From an uncultured Campylobacterales bacterium (GTDB lineage Bacteria; Campylobacterota; Campylobacteria; Campylobacterales; Arcobacteraceae): 64,000 nucleotides of DNA. The notes beneath the pieces were generated by a model. It was not told the DNA's origin, made no database searches, and saw nothing but the letters and a program-made list of their open reading frames with translations. Below, in pieces: positions 53,486 to 62,806 of this stretch. The stretch spans positions 124,001-188,000 of the forward strand of contig CANLWY010000002.1 of the NCBI GenBank assembly GCA_947494995.1, read 5' to 3'. Every line of letters starts with the position of its first letter. Within the stretch, counting starts at the first letter, position 1. The position numbers and the translations under genes are program-made.

Positions 53486-53983
53486 ATGACTGATAAAGAA
53501 AAAGAAGAATTGACAAAAGATACGAAAAACTACAGACCAAATGTAGCAGCTATTGTATTATCAGCTAAATATCCTGAAAAATGTGAAATTTTTATTGCGT
53601 CAAGAACTGATGTTGAAAATGCTTGGCAATTTCCTCAAGGTGGAATTGATGACGGAGAGAGTGCTAAAGAGGCTTTATATAGGGAACTTGAAGAGGAAAT
53701 TGGTACAAGAGAGATTGAAATAATAGCAGAATATCCTGAGTGGGTAAGTTATGATTTCCCTCCTGCAATTGCAAAAAAGATGTATCCATTTGATGGACAA
53801 ATACAAAAGTACTATTTGGTTAAGTTAAAAAAAGGTGCAAAAGTAGATATCGCTACAGAAATACCAGAATTTAGTGAATATAAGTTTGTGCCAACAAAAA
53901 ATATTTATGATTACATTACGTTTTTTAAAAGAACAGTGTATAAGCAAGTATTGAAATATTTTAGAAAAGAAGGTTATATTTAA
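53486..53983 (+). CDS. rppH: RNA pyrophosphohydrolase RppH
   Basis: A 165-aa Nudix hydrolase that removes pyrophosphate from mRNA 5' ends and starts decay. It has the RppH opening YRPNVAAIVLSAKYP, then ENAWQFPQGGIDDGES and the Nudix helix AKEALYRELEEEIG (box about 52-74). The tail FKRTVYKQVLKYF matches RppH. It precedes lysC by 4 bp; the same order rppH-lysC-hobA is found in Helicobacter as I recall. Confidence 0.9.
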   Translation: MTDKEKEELTKDTKNYRPNVAAIVLSAKYPEKCEIFIASRTDVENAWQFPQGGIDDGESAKEALYRELEEEIGTREIEIIAEYPEWVSYDFPPAIAKKMYPFDGQIQKYYLVKLKKGAKVDIATEIPEFSEYKFVPTKNIYDYITFFKRTVYKQVLKYFRKEGYI

Positions 53984-53987
53984 AAAG

Positions 53988-55199
53988 ATGTTAAAGGTTT
54001 TAAAATTTGGTGGCACAAGTGTAGGTACACTTGAAAGAATTCAAAATGTCGCGAACATAATTAAAAAAATAAAAGATGAAGGTCATGATGTAATAGCTGT
54101 AGTCTCAGCTATGAGTGGTGAAACAAATAAATTAATTGAGTATTCTCAAAACTTTTCAAAGAATCCAAATCCTAGAGAAGTTGATATGTTATTAAGTTCA
54201 GGGGAGAGAGTTACTTCTGCCCTACTTTCTATAGCATTAAATGAGCAAGGTTATCCTACTACTTCAATGAGTGGTAGAGAAGCAGGAATTATTACAGATA
54301 ATGCACATACAAAAGCTAGAATAGAATCAATAAATACTGAAAACATGAGAAATACTATATCTGAGGGGAAGGTAATTATTGTTGCTGGATTCCAAGGAGT
54401 AACTATTGATGGTGGTAGAGTATCAACTTTAGGTAGAGGTGGTTCAGATTTAACTGCTGTTGCAATTGCTGGGGCTATTGAAGCTGATGTATGTGAAATT
54501 TATACTGATGTTGATGGTATATATACTACAGACCCTAGAATTGAGCCAAAAGCTAAGAAGCTTGATAAAATATCTTATGATGAGATGTTAGAGTTAGCTT
54601 CATTAGGAGCAAAAGTATTACAGAATAGATCTGTAGAGATGGCGAAAAAATTGAATGTAAATTTAGTATCTAGAAGCAGCTTTACGCCAGAAGTTGAAGG
54701 TACATTAATAACTAAGGAAGAGAATATTATGGAAAAACCAGTTGTAAGTGGTATCGCATTAGATAAAAATCAAGTAAGAGTTGGTATGTATGGAGTTACA
54801 GATAGACCTGGCATTGCAGCATCTATTTTCACAGCACTTGCTGATGCAAATATAAATGTAGATATGATTGTACAAACTGTTGGTGTAGATGGTAAAACTG
54901 ATTTAGATTTTACAATCCCAACAACTGACTGGGAAATTTGTAAAGAAGTAATGGATACTTTCCAAGAAGATGTAGAAAAAGTTGATTACAATGAAAAAAT
55001 TTGTAAAGTATCAATTGTAGGTGTTGGTATGAAGTCACACTCTGGAGTTGCTTCAAAAGCATTTACTGCTTTAGCAAATGAAAATATTAATATAAGAATT
55101 ATCTCTACATCTGAGATCAAAGTTTCAATGATTGTTGAAGAAAAATATGCAGAGTTAGCTGTAAGAGCGCTACACGAAGCATATAACTTAGATAAATAA
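53988..55199 (+). CDS. lysC: Aspartate kinase
   Basis: A 403-aa enzyme that phosphorylates aspartate, the first step towards lysine, threonine and methionine. The kinase domain (about 1-250) opens VLKFGGTSVGTLERI and includes LGRGGSDLTAVAIA and CEIYTDVDGIYTTDPR. Two ACT domains (about 265-335 and 343-403; GIAASIFTALADANIN, SHSGVASKAFTALANENIN) bind feedback inhibitors. It belongs to the rppH-lysC-hobA-holB-folP string. Confidence 0.93.
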   Translation: MLKVLKFGGTSVGTLERIQNVANIIKKIKDEGHDVIAVVSAMSGETNKLIEYSQNFSKNPNPREVDMLLSSGERVTSALLSIALNEQGYPTTSMSGREAGIITDNAHTKARIESINTENMRNTISEGKVIIVAGFQGVTIDGGRVSTLGRGGSDLTAVAIAGAIEADVCEIYTDVDGIYTTDPRIEPKAKKLDKISYDEMLELASLGAKVLQNRSVEMAKKLNVNLVSRSSFTPEVEGTLITKEENIMEKPVVSGIALDKNQVRVGMYGVTDRPGIAASIFTALADANINVDMIVQTVGVDGKTDLDFTIPTTDWEICKEVMDTFQEDVEKVDYNEKICKVSIVGVGMKSHSGVASKAFTALANENINIRIISTSEIKVSMIVEEKYAELAVRALHEAYNLDK

Positions 55200-55215
55200 A
55201 AAAATAGGTAAAGAT

Positions 55216-55767
55216 GTGCAAGAATTTTTAAATTGGACTGTTGATACTATTAGGGAAGATAGACTGATATCTCCTTGGCTTGAAGAGAAAAAATATGAGT
55301 GGGTTCCTTTAGTATCAAAATCAATAGTAAATATCTTTGAAAAAGGATGTTCTGTTCTTATTGTTACTGATAGTGAAAGAGATTGGTTTTTAAAATATAT
55401 TTTAACTCATCTTAATTCACAAAAACAGAATCGTCCTTTTTTGCCTTTTTATAATTTTAAATCGTTTTATAAAGATTTAGATGATGTAAAAACAGAAGAT
55501 GATATTACATTTATAAAAGATATGTTAAATATTTCTTTCCCAAATGGATACTGCTTTTGGTATATTGGGAAAAGTAACGACGTAAGAGCTAATCTTGCTA
55601 AATTTTCAAAAAATTCTTTTCTTTGGGTTTTTGATGAAGAGATTCAAGATGCCTTTAATTTAAAGACTAGTGATGAAGCTTTAGACATGAAACTTCTTCA
55701 AATGTTTAGACTATATGATAAAACTCTTAGTGCTTCTCTTTTTGCTGAGATAAATGTAGAACATTAG
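55216..55767 (+). CDS. hobA: HobA, DnaA-binding replication initiator
   Basis: A 183-aa protein specific to Campylobacterota that assembles DnaA at oriC, doing what DiaA does in E. coli. It opens MQEFLNWTVDTIREDRLISPWLEEK (two parts), and has VLIVTDSERDWFLKYI and PFLPFYNFKSFY, then FPNGYCFWYIGK. The position between lysC and holB is the conserved place of HobA in Helicobacter (HP1230). The start is GTG; the family N-terminus supports it. No oriC is seen here. Confidence 0.87.
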   Translation: MQEFLNWTVDTIREDRLISPWLEEKKYEWVPLVSKSIVNIFEKGCSVLIVTDSERDWFLKYILTHLNSQKQNRPFLPFYNFKSFYKDLDDVKTEDDITFIKDMLNISFPNGYCFWYIGKSNDVRANLAKFSKNSFLWVFDEEIQDAFNLKTSDEALDMKLLQMFRLYDKTLSASLFAEINVEH

Positions 55768-55784
55768 GATTAAGAGTATATTGT

Positions 55785-56414
55785 ATGATTGATAGAAAAA
55801 TAGAATCTGCTCATATATTAATTGTTAGTGATATAGAACAGGCTTTAAACTCTTTACTACCTTTTTACTCTAAACATACAATAAGAGTAATTAAGAATGA
55901 AGAGAAAGACGAGTTTTTATTAGCTCAAGCAAATGCTGCAATCAAAGAAGCATATATTTCTTCAAATGAGAAGAAGTATATTTTTCTTTGTGGGAAGAGT
56001 TTTAGATTAGAAGCTCAAAATTCGTTACTTAAAGTTTTAGAGGAGCCTCCTTCAAACATAGTTTTCATAATTATTACAAACTCAAAATCATCAATTTTGC
56101 CAACAATTTTTTCAAGAATACCTCATAAGTTTTTTAAAACATATATAAAAAAAGATGAAATAGGTTTAGATATTTTAAATATGGACTTAAAAGCTGTCTA
56201 TGCTTTTTTAAAAGATAATCAAAGAATATCAAAAAGTGAAGCAAAAGCTATAGTAGAATCAACTTTTTTTAAAGTAAATTCACAAAAAATGAAACTTACT
56301 CAAAGTGAACTAGATGTATTTTCTAAATCTATAAAACTTATAGAGCTAAACTCAAGACCAATAAATGTATTAACAACACTTTTTTTAACACTTCTAAATA
56401 GAAAGAGAGTATAA
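55785..56414 (+). CDS. holB: DNA polymerase III delta' subunit, short form
   Basis: A 209-aa clamp-loader subunit. The segment FRLEAQNSLLKVLEEPPSNIVFIIITNS (in two parts, about 86-113) with ILPTIFSRIPHKF is the hallmark of delta'. It has no P-loop and no zinc-finger cysteines, and is about two thirds the length of E. coli HolB. This is the usual short type of Campylobacterota, but the C-terminal collar domain looks reduced. It is flanked by hobA and folP. Confidence 0.82.
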   Translation: MIDRKIESAHILIVSDIEQALNSLLPFYSKHTIRVIKNEEKDEFLLAQANAAIKEAYISSNEKKYIFLCGKSFRLEAQNSLLKVLEEPPSNIVFIIITNSKSSILPTIFSRIPHKFFKTYIKKDEIGLDILNMDLKAVYAFLKDNQRISKSEAKAIVESTFFKVNSQKMKLTQSELDVFSKSIKLIELNSRPINVLTTLFLTLLNRKRV

Positions 56415-56417
56415 GAA

Positions 56418-57209
56418 GTGCAAACAAAAATAATGGGCGTAATTAACGCTAATGAAGACTCTTTTTTTAAAGGAAGTAGATTTGAAGGTTCAAATGCAAT
56501 TCTTGCAATTGAACAAATGATTGAAGATGGAGCTAATATTATAGATATTGGTGGAGTTTCTAGTCGCCCAGGAAGTATATCTGTATCAGCCCAAGAAGAG
56601 TTAAAGAGAGTTAAGCCAATTATTGATTTAGTTTTTGAACAAAAACTTTATGAGAAAGTTAAATTTTCTCTTGATTCATATGAGCCAGAGGTTTTAAGAT
56701 ATGCACTGGATAAGGGCTTTAAAATCGTAAATGATATTACAGGCTTATCTAATGATGAGGTATGCAAAGTTGCAGCTTCATATAAAGCACAAGTAGTGAT
56801 TATGCATATGCAAAAAAATCCAGAAAACATGCAAGAGAACCCAAAGTATGATGATGTTGTTTTAGATATTGATAAGTTTTTCAAACAAAGAATTAAAAAA
56901 GCAAAATCTTTTGGAATTGAAGATATTGTTTTAGATGTTGGGATTGGTTTTGGAAAAACATTAGAACATAATTTAAAGCTTTTAAAAAATCTGGAGTATT
57001 TTAATCATTTTGATTGTGAACTTTTAATAGGAGCTAGTAGAAAATCAATGATTGATATGATTGTTCCTTCAAGTATAGAACAAAGACTTCCTGGAACTTT
57101 AGCAATTCATTTAGAAGCTATTAATAATGGAGCTTCAATTATTAGATGTCATGATGTAAAAGAGCACTTTCAAGCAATAAAAGTACAAGATTTTATAAAA
57201 AAAGCTTAG
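56418..57209 (+). CDS. folP: Dihydropteroate synthase
   Basis: A 263-aa TIM-barrel enzyme joining dihydropterin pyrophosphate to p-aminobenzoate for folate; it is the sulfonamide target. Blocks in order are MGVINANEDSFFKGSRF (usual NVTPDSF), DIGGVSSRPGS, FSLDSYEPEVLRYAL, VNDITGLS, IMHMQKNPENMQ, VLDVGIGFGKTLEHN and LIGASRKSMI. The length is normal. The start is GTG, 4 bp after holB, with only a weak ribosome binding site, in line with translational coupling. Confidence 0.9.
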   Translation: MQTKIMGVINANEDSFFKGSRFEGSNAILAIEQMIEDGANIIDIGGVSSRPGSISVSAQEELKRVKPIIDLVFEQKLYEKVKFSLDSYEPEVLRYALDKGFKIVNDITGLSNDEVCKVAASYKAQVVIMHMQKNPENMQENPKYDDVVLDIDKFFKQRIKKAKSFGIEDIVLDVGIGFGKTLEHNLKLLKNLEYFNHFDCELLIGASRKSMIDMIVPSSIEQRLPGTLAIHLEAINNGASIIRCHDVKEHFQAIKVQDFIKKA

Positions 57210-57239
57210 ATATTGTAAGCATAAAAATGCTTACAATAT
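57210..57239. terminator. Bidirectional terminator between folP and tyrA
   Basis: A perfect 13-bp stem (57210-57222 with 57227-57239, AAAA loop) lies just after the folP stop and includes the tyrA stop codon on the other strand. Confidence 0.75.
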
Positions 57240-58061
57240 TTCGTGAAGTGAGTTAGCTTTTTTCATCCAAGCTTTTAAATCTTCATACTCTTCGTTATCA
57301 ATCATATTTTTTACTGTCTTCATATGATTTTCAAAAAGTTCAATTGATTCAAGAAGATTTTTTCTATTTTGTCTAAAAATATCTGTCCACATATCTGGAC
57401 TTGACTTTGCCACCCTACTCATATCTTTAAATCCACCAGCTGCTAAACCTATAATAGACCTTGGGTCCTCATGGTTCATTACTGTATTTGCCAATGAAAA
57501 TGAGATAGCATGTGGTAAGTGAGACATATAACAAGCATGAATATCATGTTCATGAGAGTCCATAAAAATAAGTCTCATTCCTATTTCATGAAATATTTTA
57601 ATAGCTCTTTCTTTATGAAGTGCATCATTATCATCTAAATTACAAAGAACAACTGCTTTTCCTTCATATAAACCATCCATTGCTGCTTTTGGTCCAAACT
57701 TTTCTGTTCCTGTCATAGGGTGAGCAGCTACAAAGTTTTTTCTTATTTCTGTAGGAATATTTTCTACAATAATCTCTTTAGTTGAACCCATATCTATAAT
57801 AGTTGTATCATTTTTAATATCTTTTAAATCATCCATCATAGAAATAATTGAATCTACAGGAATAGCTAATATTAATACATCTGATTTTTCTTTTAATTCA
57901 TTAAGAGACATTAATTCATCAACTAAATTTAATTCTTTTATTTCTTCTATTGTTTTTGGTGTCCTAGCGTATCCATATACATTCTTAGCAATTCCATATT
58001 TTCTTACTGCTTTTGCTAGTGAACCACCCATAAGTCCAAGACCTACAATACCTATATTCAA
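57231..58061 (-). CDS. tyrA: Prephenate dehydrogenase
   Basis: A 276-aa NAD(P)-dependent enzyme for tyrosine synthesis. The Rossmann motif is GIVGLGLMGGSLAKAVRKYG (3-22), followed by ILAIPVDSI, DMGSTKEIIV, AHPMTGTEKFGP and SHLPHAISFSLANTV; the catalytic His lies in AAHPMTG. There is no chorismate mutase part and no C-terminal ACT domain. It is a single gene that converges on folP. Confidence 0.92.
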   Translation of the reverse strand: MNIGIVGLGLMGGSLAKAVRKYGIAKNVYGYARTPKTIEEIKELNLVDELMSLNELKEKSDVLILAIPVDSIISMMDDLKDIKNDTTIIDMGSTKEIIVENIPTEIRKNFVAAHPMTGTEKFGPKAAMDGLYEGKAVVLCNLDDNDALHKERAIKIFHEIGMRLIFMDSHEHDIHACYMSHLPHAISFSLANTVMNHEDPRSIIGLAAGGFKDMSRVAKSSPDMWTDIFRQNRKNLLESIELFENHMKTVKNMIDNEEYEDLKAWMKKANSLHEIL

Positions 58062-58169
58062 TTTTAAAACCTTTAATAATATATTTTGAAGATGTGATTA
58101 TATCTTAACCATCCTATAAAGTTTATTTAGATATATTCTAGCTTTAAAATAAAAGGAATAAGGATTACT

Positions 58170-60434
58170 GTGAAAAAGAAGAGTGTCTTATTATCATTGG
58201 CTTTAGCGGCAACACTTCAAGCTGAGCAAATTACTTCAATTGAGTATATTAATTTAACAAAGATTTCAACAAATATTGCAAACGATACACTTGGGATTAG
58301 AGTTGGAGAAGAACTAGATATTTCAAAGGTTAATAAAGCCATTAAAGAGTTTTATTCGTTTAACTATTTTGATGATATCTCTGTTTCTAGTGATAATGGA
58401 AAATTAAAGTTTTTATTTAAAGAGAAACCGTCAATCGCAAATGTTGATATAGAAGGGTATAAAAGTAGAGAGGATGATATCGAGATACTTAAGAAACAAA
58501 TAGGTATTCAACGTGGAAACATGTATTCAACTAAAAGAGTTAAAAATGCTAAAGAGGCTTTATTAAAAGAGCTTGAAAGAGAAGGCTATATAAACTCTGT
58601 TGTAGAAGTTGAGATTGACAACCTAAATGAAAATGCTGTTTCTGTTATCTTTAATGTAAATAAAGGTGATGAAATAGTTATTAAAAAAGTTAATTATTTT
58701 GGTTCTGACAGCTTAGAAGAGAGTGATTTTGAAAAGATTACTGCAAATAAAAAAGAGGAATTTGCTTCTTGGTTCATTACTCAAAATAGTGGTGAATTAA
58801 ATGCAGACCAATTACAGTATGATAGTAAAAGAATACAAGATCTTTATTTTGAACATGGATATTTAGATGCAAAAGTAAAAGATCCTTTTTTAGAGGTGGA
58901 TTTTGCATCAAATCAAGCTGATTTAGATTTTTATATAGAAGAAGGTATTCAATATAAAACAAACAGTATTACAATATATTTAAATGCTGAAATAGTTGAT
59001 CCTAAAGAGATATATCCAGAATTAAAGCTTAAAAAAGACAGGGTTTTTAATATTAAAAAACTAAGAAAAGATAGTAAATATATTAAAAATTTAGTTGCTG
59101 ATTTAGGTTATGCCTTTACTCAAGTAAGATATGATATTAAAAAAGATGAAAAAACAGGTACAGCAGATATTATCTTTAATGTAATTCCTGGAGACAAAGT
59201 ATATATAAATGATGTAAAAATTTCTGGTAATAGTAGAACATTAGATAGAGTTATTAGAAGAAATGTATTTTTAGCTCCTGGAGATTTATTTAACTTAACT
59301 GATTTTAATGATTCAAAAAATAGATTAAAAAGAAGTGGATTTTTTGAAGATGTAACTATAAAACAAAAAAGAGTTTCTTCTGATAAAATGGATTTACTTG
59401 TAGAAGTAAAAGAAGCTCCAACTGGAAATATTATCCTTGGTGGTGGATATGGTTCTTATGATGGTTTTATGGTAAATGCAGCAATCAATGAAAAGAATCT
59501 TTTTGGTTCAGGTATTGCTTTATCAATCTCTACAGACTTATCAAAAAGAAAATCTGATTTATCTTTAAAACTTACAAATCCAGCAATAAGAGATAGTAAA
59601 TATAGTGGAGATCTAGATATTCATTCTGATTCTTCTGAAATTGAAAATGATTACTATGAATTAGATAAAAAGACTAAAGGTTTCTCTGTAGGTGTTGGTC
59701 GTGAAATAATTAGAAACCTTAGAGCTGGTATAAGATATAGACTTGACTTTATTAGAGAAAGTTATGATTATGTATCAGAAAAACAAGGTGAAAAATATTA
59801 TGTTGATCCTAAAAAACGGTATCAAGATGAAGACTATGTAACAAGTTCTCTAACTCCTTTTATTAGATTTGACAATACAAATGATTATTACTTCCCTACT
59901 GAAGGTTTTAGAATAGGAAGTTCATTAGAGTATGCTGGTCTTGGTGGAGATTCAGAATATATTAAGAGTTCATCATATTTTAAATATTTTTACTCTTTAG
60001 AAGATAAATATGATTTAGACTGGGTTTTAAGAACTAAATTACAAGCGAAATTCTTAGTTGATAATGGACAAATAAATCAAGGGGATTCTTTATATTTAGG
60101 TGGTACAAAATCTTTAAGAGGTTATAAATCGTATGCATTTGGACCAAGTAGAGATACAGGAGAAAGAGAAGAACCGTGGAAAAACATGGCAGCAGCTTCT
60201 GTAGAATTTAGTTTACCATTACTTCCAAGTGCAAAAATGAGATGGGGACTTTTCTATGATTATGGAATGATTGGAAAAGACAATTTATCAGATGTAAAAA
60301 GATCTTCTACAGGTGCCTTACTTGAGTGGATATCACCGTTTGGACCTTTACAGTTGATTTTTGCACATCCACTTGATGATGAGCCAGGTGATGATACATC
60401 AAGCTTTGAATTCTCTTTAGGGTCTACATTCTAA
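58170..60434 (+). CDS. bamA: Outer-membrane assembly factor BamA
   Basis: A 754-aa essential outer-membrane protein that folds beta-barrels. A signal peptide covers 1-18 (VLLSLALAATLQAEQ). Five POTRA repeats extend to about 415 (YKSREDDIEILKKQIG; GNSRTLDRVIRRNVFLAPGD). The barrel follows, with ILGGGYGSYDGFMVNAAI and the conserved RGY motif in LGGTKSLRGYKSYAFGP, and ends ...FEFSLGSTF with the C-terminal aromatic. The start is GTG, with AAGGA five to six bases upstream. It overlaps mqnC. Confidence 0.92.
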   Translation: MKKKSVLLSLALAATLQAEQITSIEYINLTKISTNIANDTLGIRVGEELDISKVNKAIKEFYSFNYFDDISVSSDNGKLKFLFKEKPSIANVDIEGYKSREDDIEILKKQIGIQRGNMYSTKRVKNAKEALLKELEREGYINSVVEVEIDNLNENAVSVIFNVNKGDEIVIKKVNYFGSDSLEESDFEKITANKKEEFASWFITQNSGELNADQLQYDSKRIQDLYFEHGYLDAKVKDPFLEVDFASNQADLDFYIEEGIQYKTNSITIYLNAEIVDPKEIYPELKLKKDRVFNIKKLRKDSKYIKNLVADLGYAFTQVRYDIKKDEKTGTADIIFNVIPGDKVYINDVKISGNSRTLDRVIRRNVFLAPGDLFNLTDFNDSKNRLKRSGFFEDVTIKQKRVSSDKMDLLVEVKEAPTGNIILGGGYGSYDGFMVNAAINEKNLFGSGIALSISTDLSKRKSDLSLKLTNPAIRDSKYSGDLDIHSDSSEIENDYYELDKKTKGFSVGVGREIIRNLRAGIRYRLDFIRESYDYVSEKQGEKYYVDPKKRYQDEDYVTSSLTPFIRFDNTNDYYFPTEGFRIGSSLEYAGLGGDSEYIKSSSYFKYFYSLEDKYDLDWVLRTKLQAKFLVDNGQINQGDSLYLGGTKSLRGYKSYAFGPSRDTGEREEPWKNMAAASVEFSLPLLPSAKMRWGLFYDYGMIGKDNLSDVKRSSTGALLEWISPFGPLQLIFAHPLDDEPGDDTSSFEFSLGSTF

Positions 60435-61504
60435 TGACTAAAAAAATAGATATAACAAACAGACGAATTACTAATGTGGAGGCTTTGGATTTAATTCAAA
60501 ATGCCTCTTTAGTAGAGCTCGGAGAATTAGCGACTAAAAAGAAAACTCAACTTCACCCTAATAAAGTTACTACTTTTGTAGTAGATAGAAATATAAACTA
60601 TACAAATGTTTGTTGGGTTGATTGTAAGTTTTGTGCTTTTTACAGACATAAAAGAGATGATGATTCATATGTTTTGTCATTTGATGAAATTGATAAAAAA
60701 ATTGAAGAGTTACTTGCTATTGGTGGAACACAAATTCTTATGCAAGGTGGAGTTCATCCAAATCTTAAAATTGATTACTATGAAGAGTTAGTTGAACATA
60801 TTCATACTAAATTTCCTCAAATCACCCTACACTCTTTTTCAGCAATTGAGATTTCTTATATTGCTAGGGTATCAAAAATTTCTAAACTAGAAGTTCTAAA
60901 AAGATTACAAGCTAAAGGTTTGAGTTCTATTCCTGGTGCTGGTGCAGAAATTCTTTCAGACAGAGTTAGAGATATAATAGCACCTAAGAAAATAGATGCC
61001 CAAGAGTGGATAGAAATTCATAGATTAGCACACTCAATTGGTATGAAAACAACTGCAACGATGATGTTTGGTACAGTTGAAACAGATGAAGAGATAATTG
61101 AACACTGGGAAATGATTAGAAAGCTTCAAGATGAAACTGGAGGTTTTAGAGCCTTTATTATGTGGTCTTTTCAAAGTGCAAACACACAGTTAAAAGAAGA
61201 AATACCTGATTTAAAAGCTCAATCATCAAATAGATATTTAAGGCTGTTAGCTGTTTCAAGAATCTACTTAGATAATTTTCCAAATATTCAAAGTTCATGG
61301 GTAACTCAAGGTTCATATATAGGTCAAATGGCTCTTAAATTTGGAGCAAATGATTTAGGTTCAACTATGATGGAAGAAAATGTTGTGGCTGCTGCTGGAG
61401 CTACAAATTGCATGAACCAAGATGAAATGATTCAATTAATCAAAGATGTGGGAGAAAATCCTGCAAAAAGAAATACAGCATATGAGATATTAGAAAGGTT
61501 TTAA
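60434..61504 (+). CDS. mqnC: Cyclic dehypoxanthinyl futalosine synthase MqnC
   Basis: A 356-aa radical-SAM enzyme of the futalosine route to menaquinone, which Campylobacterota use. The cluster motif is CWVDCKFC (C60, C64, C67), then AFYRHKRDDDSYVLSFDEI. TQILMQGGVHPNLKIDYYEE, GLSSIPGAGAEILSDRVRD, TTATMMFGTVET and GANDLGSTMMEENVV are family-typical. It starts at the bamA stop (TAATG) and is 8 bp from the M16 gene. Confidence 0.92.
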   Translation: MTKKIDITNRRITNVEALDLIQNASLVELGELATKKKTQLHPNKVTTFVVDRNINYTNVCWVDCKFCAFYRHKRDDDSYVLSFDEIDKKIEELLAIGGTQILMQGGVHPNLKIDYYEELVEHIHTKFPQITLHSFSAIEISYIARVSKISKLEVLKRLQAKGLSSIPGAGAEILSDRVRDIIAPKKIDAQEWIEIHRLAHSIGMKTTATMMFGTVETDEEIIEHWEMIRKLQDETGGFRAFIMWSFQSANTQLKEEIPDLKAQSSNRYLRLLAVSRIYLDNFPNIQSSWVTQGSYIGQMALKFGANDLGSTMMEENVVAAAGATNCMNQDEMIQLIKDVGENPAKRNTAYEILERF

Positions 61505-61512
61505 TATCTACG

Positions 61513-62805
61513 ATGAAAACAATTTTCAAATCAATAACAATATTTTTATGTTTACAAGGAATTTTAATGGCTGCTACTATAAAGCATCTAGATATAAAAG
61601 GTTTAAAAGTACCTGTAGTTTTTGAACAAAATAAAAATCTTCCAATTTTAAATCTTCAATTAGTTTTTACAAATAGTGGTTACATCCAAGATAAAAGTAA
61701 TAGTGGATTAGCTTCAATTTCTGCTAAACTTTTAAATGAAGGTACAAAAAAGTTAGGGACAACAAAATTTGCTCAAAAGCTTGAAAATTCGGCTATCTCT
61801 TTACATGCAAATACAGGTTTTGAAACTTTTGTAATAGAGTTATCTTCTATTAAAGATGTACATACTAAAGCATTAAATCTTTTAAAAGATCTTTTAAAAG
61901 ATCCAAATTATGATGAAAAAGTTTTAAATAAATTAAAAACAATAAAAGTTGGTTCTTTAAAAAGAAAAGAGAATGATTACGATTATATTGCAAGTAAGAA
62001 TTTAAAAAAGCTTATTTTTAAAGGTACTGCTTTAGAAAATCCATCATCAGGTTCAATTGAAACAATTTCAAATATTGAGTTAAAAGATGTAAAGAAGTTC
62101 TTAAATAAAGCACTGGATTTAAACAACTTAATAGTTGTTGTTGGCGGAGATTTTAAATATGATGAAATCATCCCTAAAATTGAAGATGCAATAGATACTC
62201 TTCAAGCAAAAAATAAAAATAGTTTTGAAAAAATATCAATTACAAATGAAAATAAAACAAAAACTGTTTTAAAAGAGACGGAACAAGCTTATATATACTT
62301 TGGAAGTCCATTTGAGGCTGATGTTAAAGATAAAGATGCGTATATGGCAAAAGTTGCTTCTTTTATTTTAGGTGGAAGTGGATTTGGTTCAAGACTTATG
62401 GAAGAGATTAGAGTTAAAAGAGGTTTAGCTTATTCTGCTTATGGATATGTATCAATGAATAAATCGCACTCTTATTTTACAGGATATTTACAAACAAAAC
62501 TTGAAAGTGCTGATGAAGCAAAAGAGTTAGTTCAAACTATTGTAAAAGAGTTTGTAAAAAATGGTGTTACTGAAGATGAATTAGAGTCAGCTAAAAAGTT
62601 TTTATTAGGAAGTGAACCTTTAAGAACAGAAACACTATCTCAAAGATTAAATAGAGCATTTACTTTATATTACAGAGGTTTAGAGCAAAACCATACAGAA
62701 ATAGAGTTAGAACAAATAGAAAATCTTAAATTAGAAGCTTTAAACAAATATATAAAATCTCATAATGAGATTAAAAATTTATCATTTTCAATTGTAAGGA
62801 AATAG
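61513..62805 (+). CDS. M16-family peptidase-like protein lacking the zinc motif
   Basis: A 430-aa secreted protein. A signal peptide spans 1-20 ([13 protein letters not shown]). The fold of M16 peptidases is present: [29 protein letters not shown] near 53-80 and [27 protein letters not shown] near 285-310. At the zinc site, where active members have GLAHFLEHMLxxGT, it reads [14 protein letters not shown]: His, Glu and His are Ser68, Ala71 and Lys72. It is therefore the non-catalytic type, which usually pairs with an active M16 subunit; none is in the window. Its periplasmic role is unknown. TTG of the GluRS-like gene follows within 2 bp. Confidence 0.82.
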   Translation: MKTIFKSITIFLCLQGILMAATIKHLDIKGLKVPVVFEQNKNLPILNLQLVFTNSGYIQDKSNSGLASISAKLLNEGTKKLGTTKFAQKLENSAISLHANTGFETFVIELSSIKDVHTKALNLLKDLLKDPNYDEKVLNKLKTIKVGSLKRKENDYDYIASKNLKKLIFKGTALENPSSGSIETISNIELKDVKKFLNKALDLNNLIVVVGGDFKYDEIIPKIEDAIDTLQAKNKNSFEKISITNENKTKTVLKETEQAYIYFGSPFEADVKDKDAYMAKVASFILGGSGFGSRLMEEIRVKRGLAYSAYGYVSMNKSHSYFTGYLQTKLESADEAKELVQTIVKEFVKNGVTEDELESAKKFLLGSEPLRTETLSQRLNRAFTLYYRGLEQNHTEIELEQIENLKLEALNKYIKSHNEIKNLSFSIVRK

Positions 62806-62806
62806 T

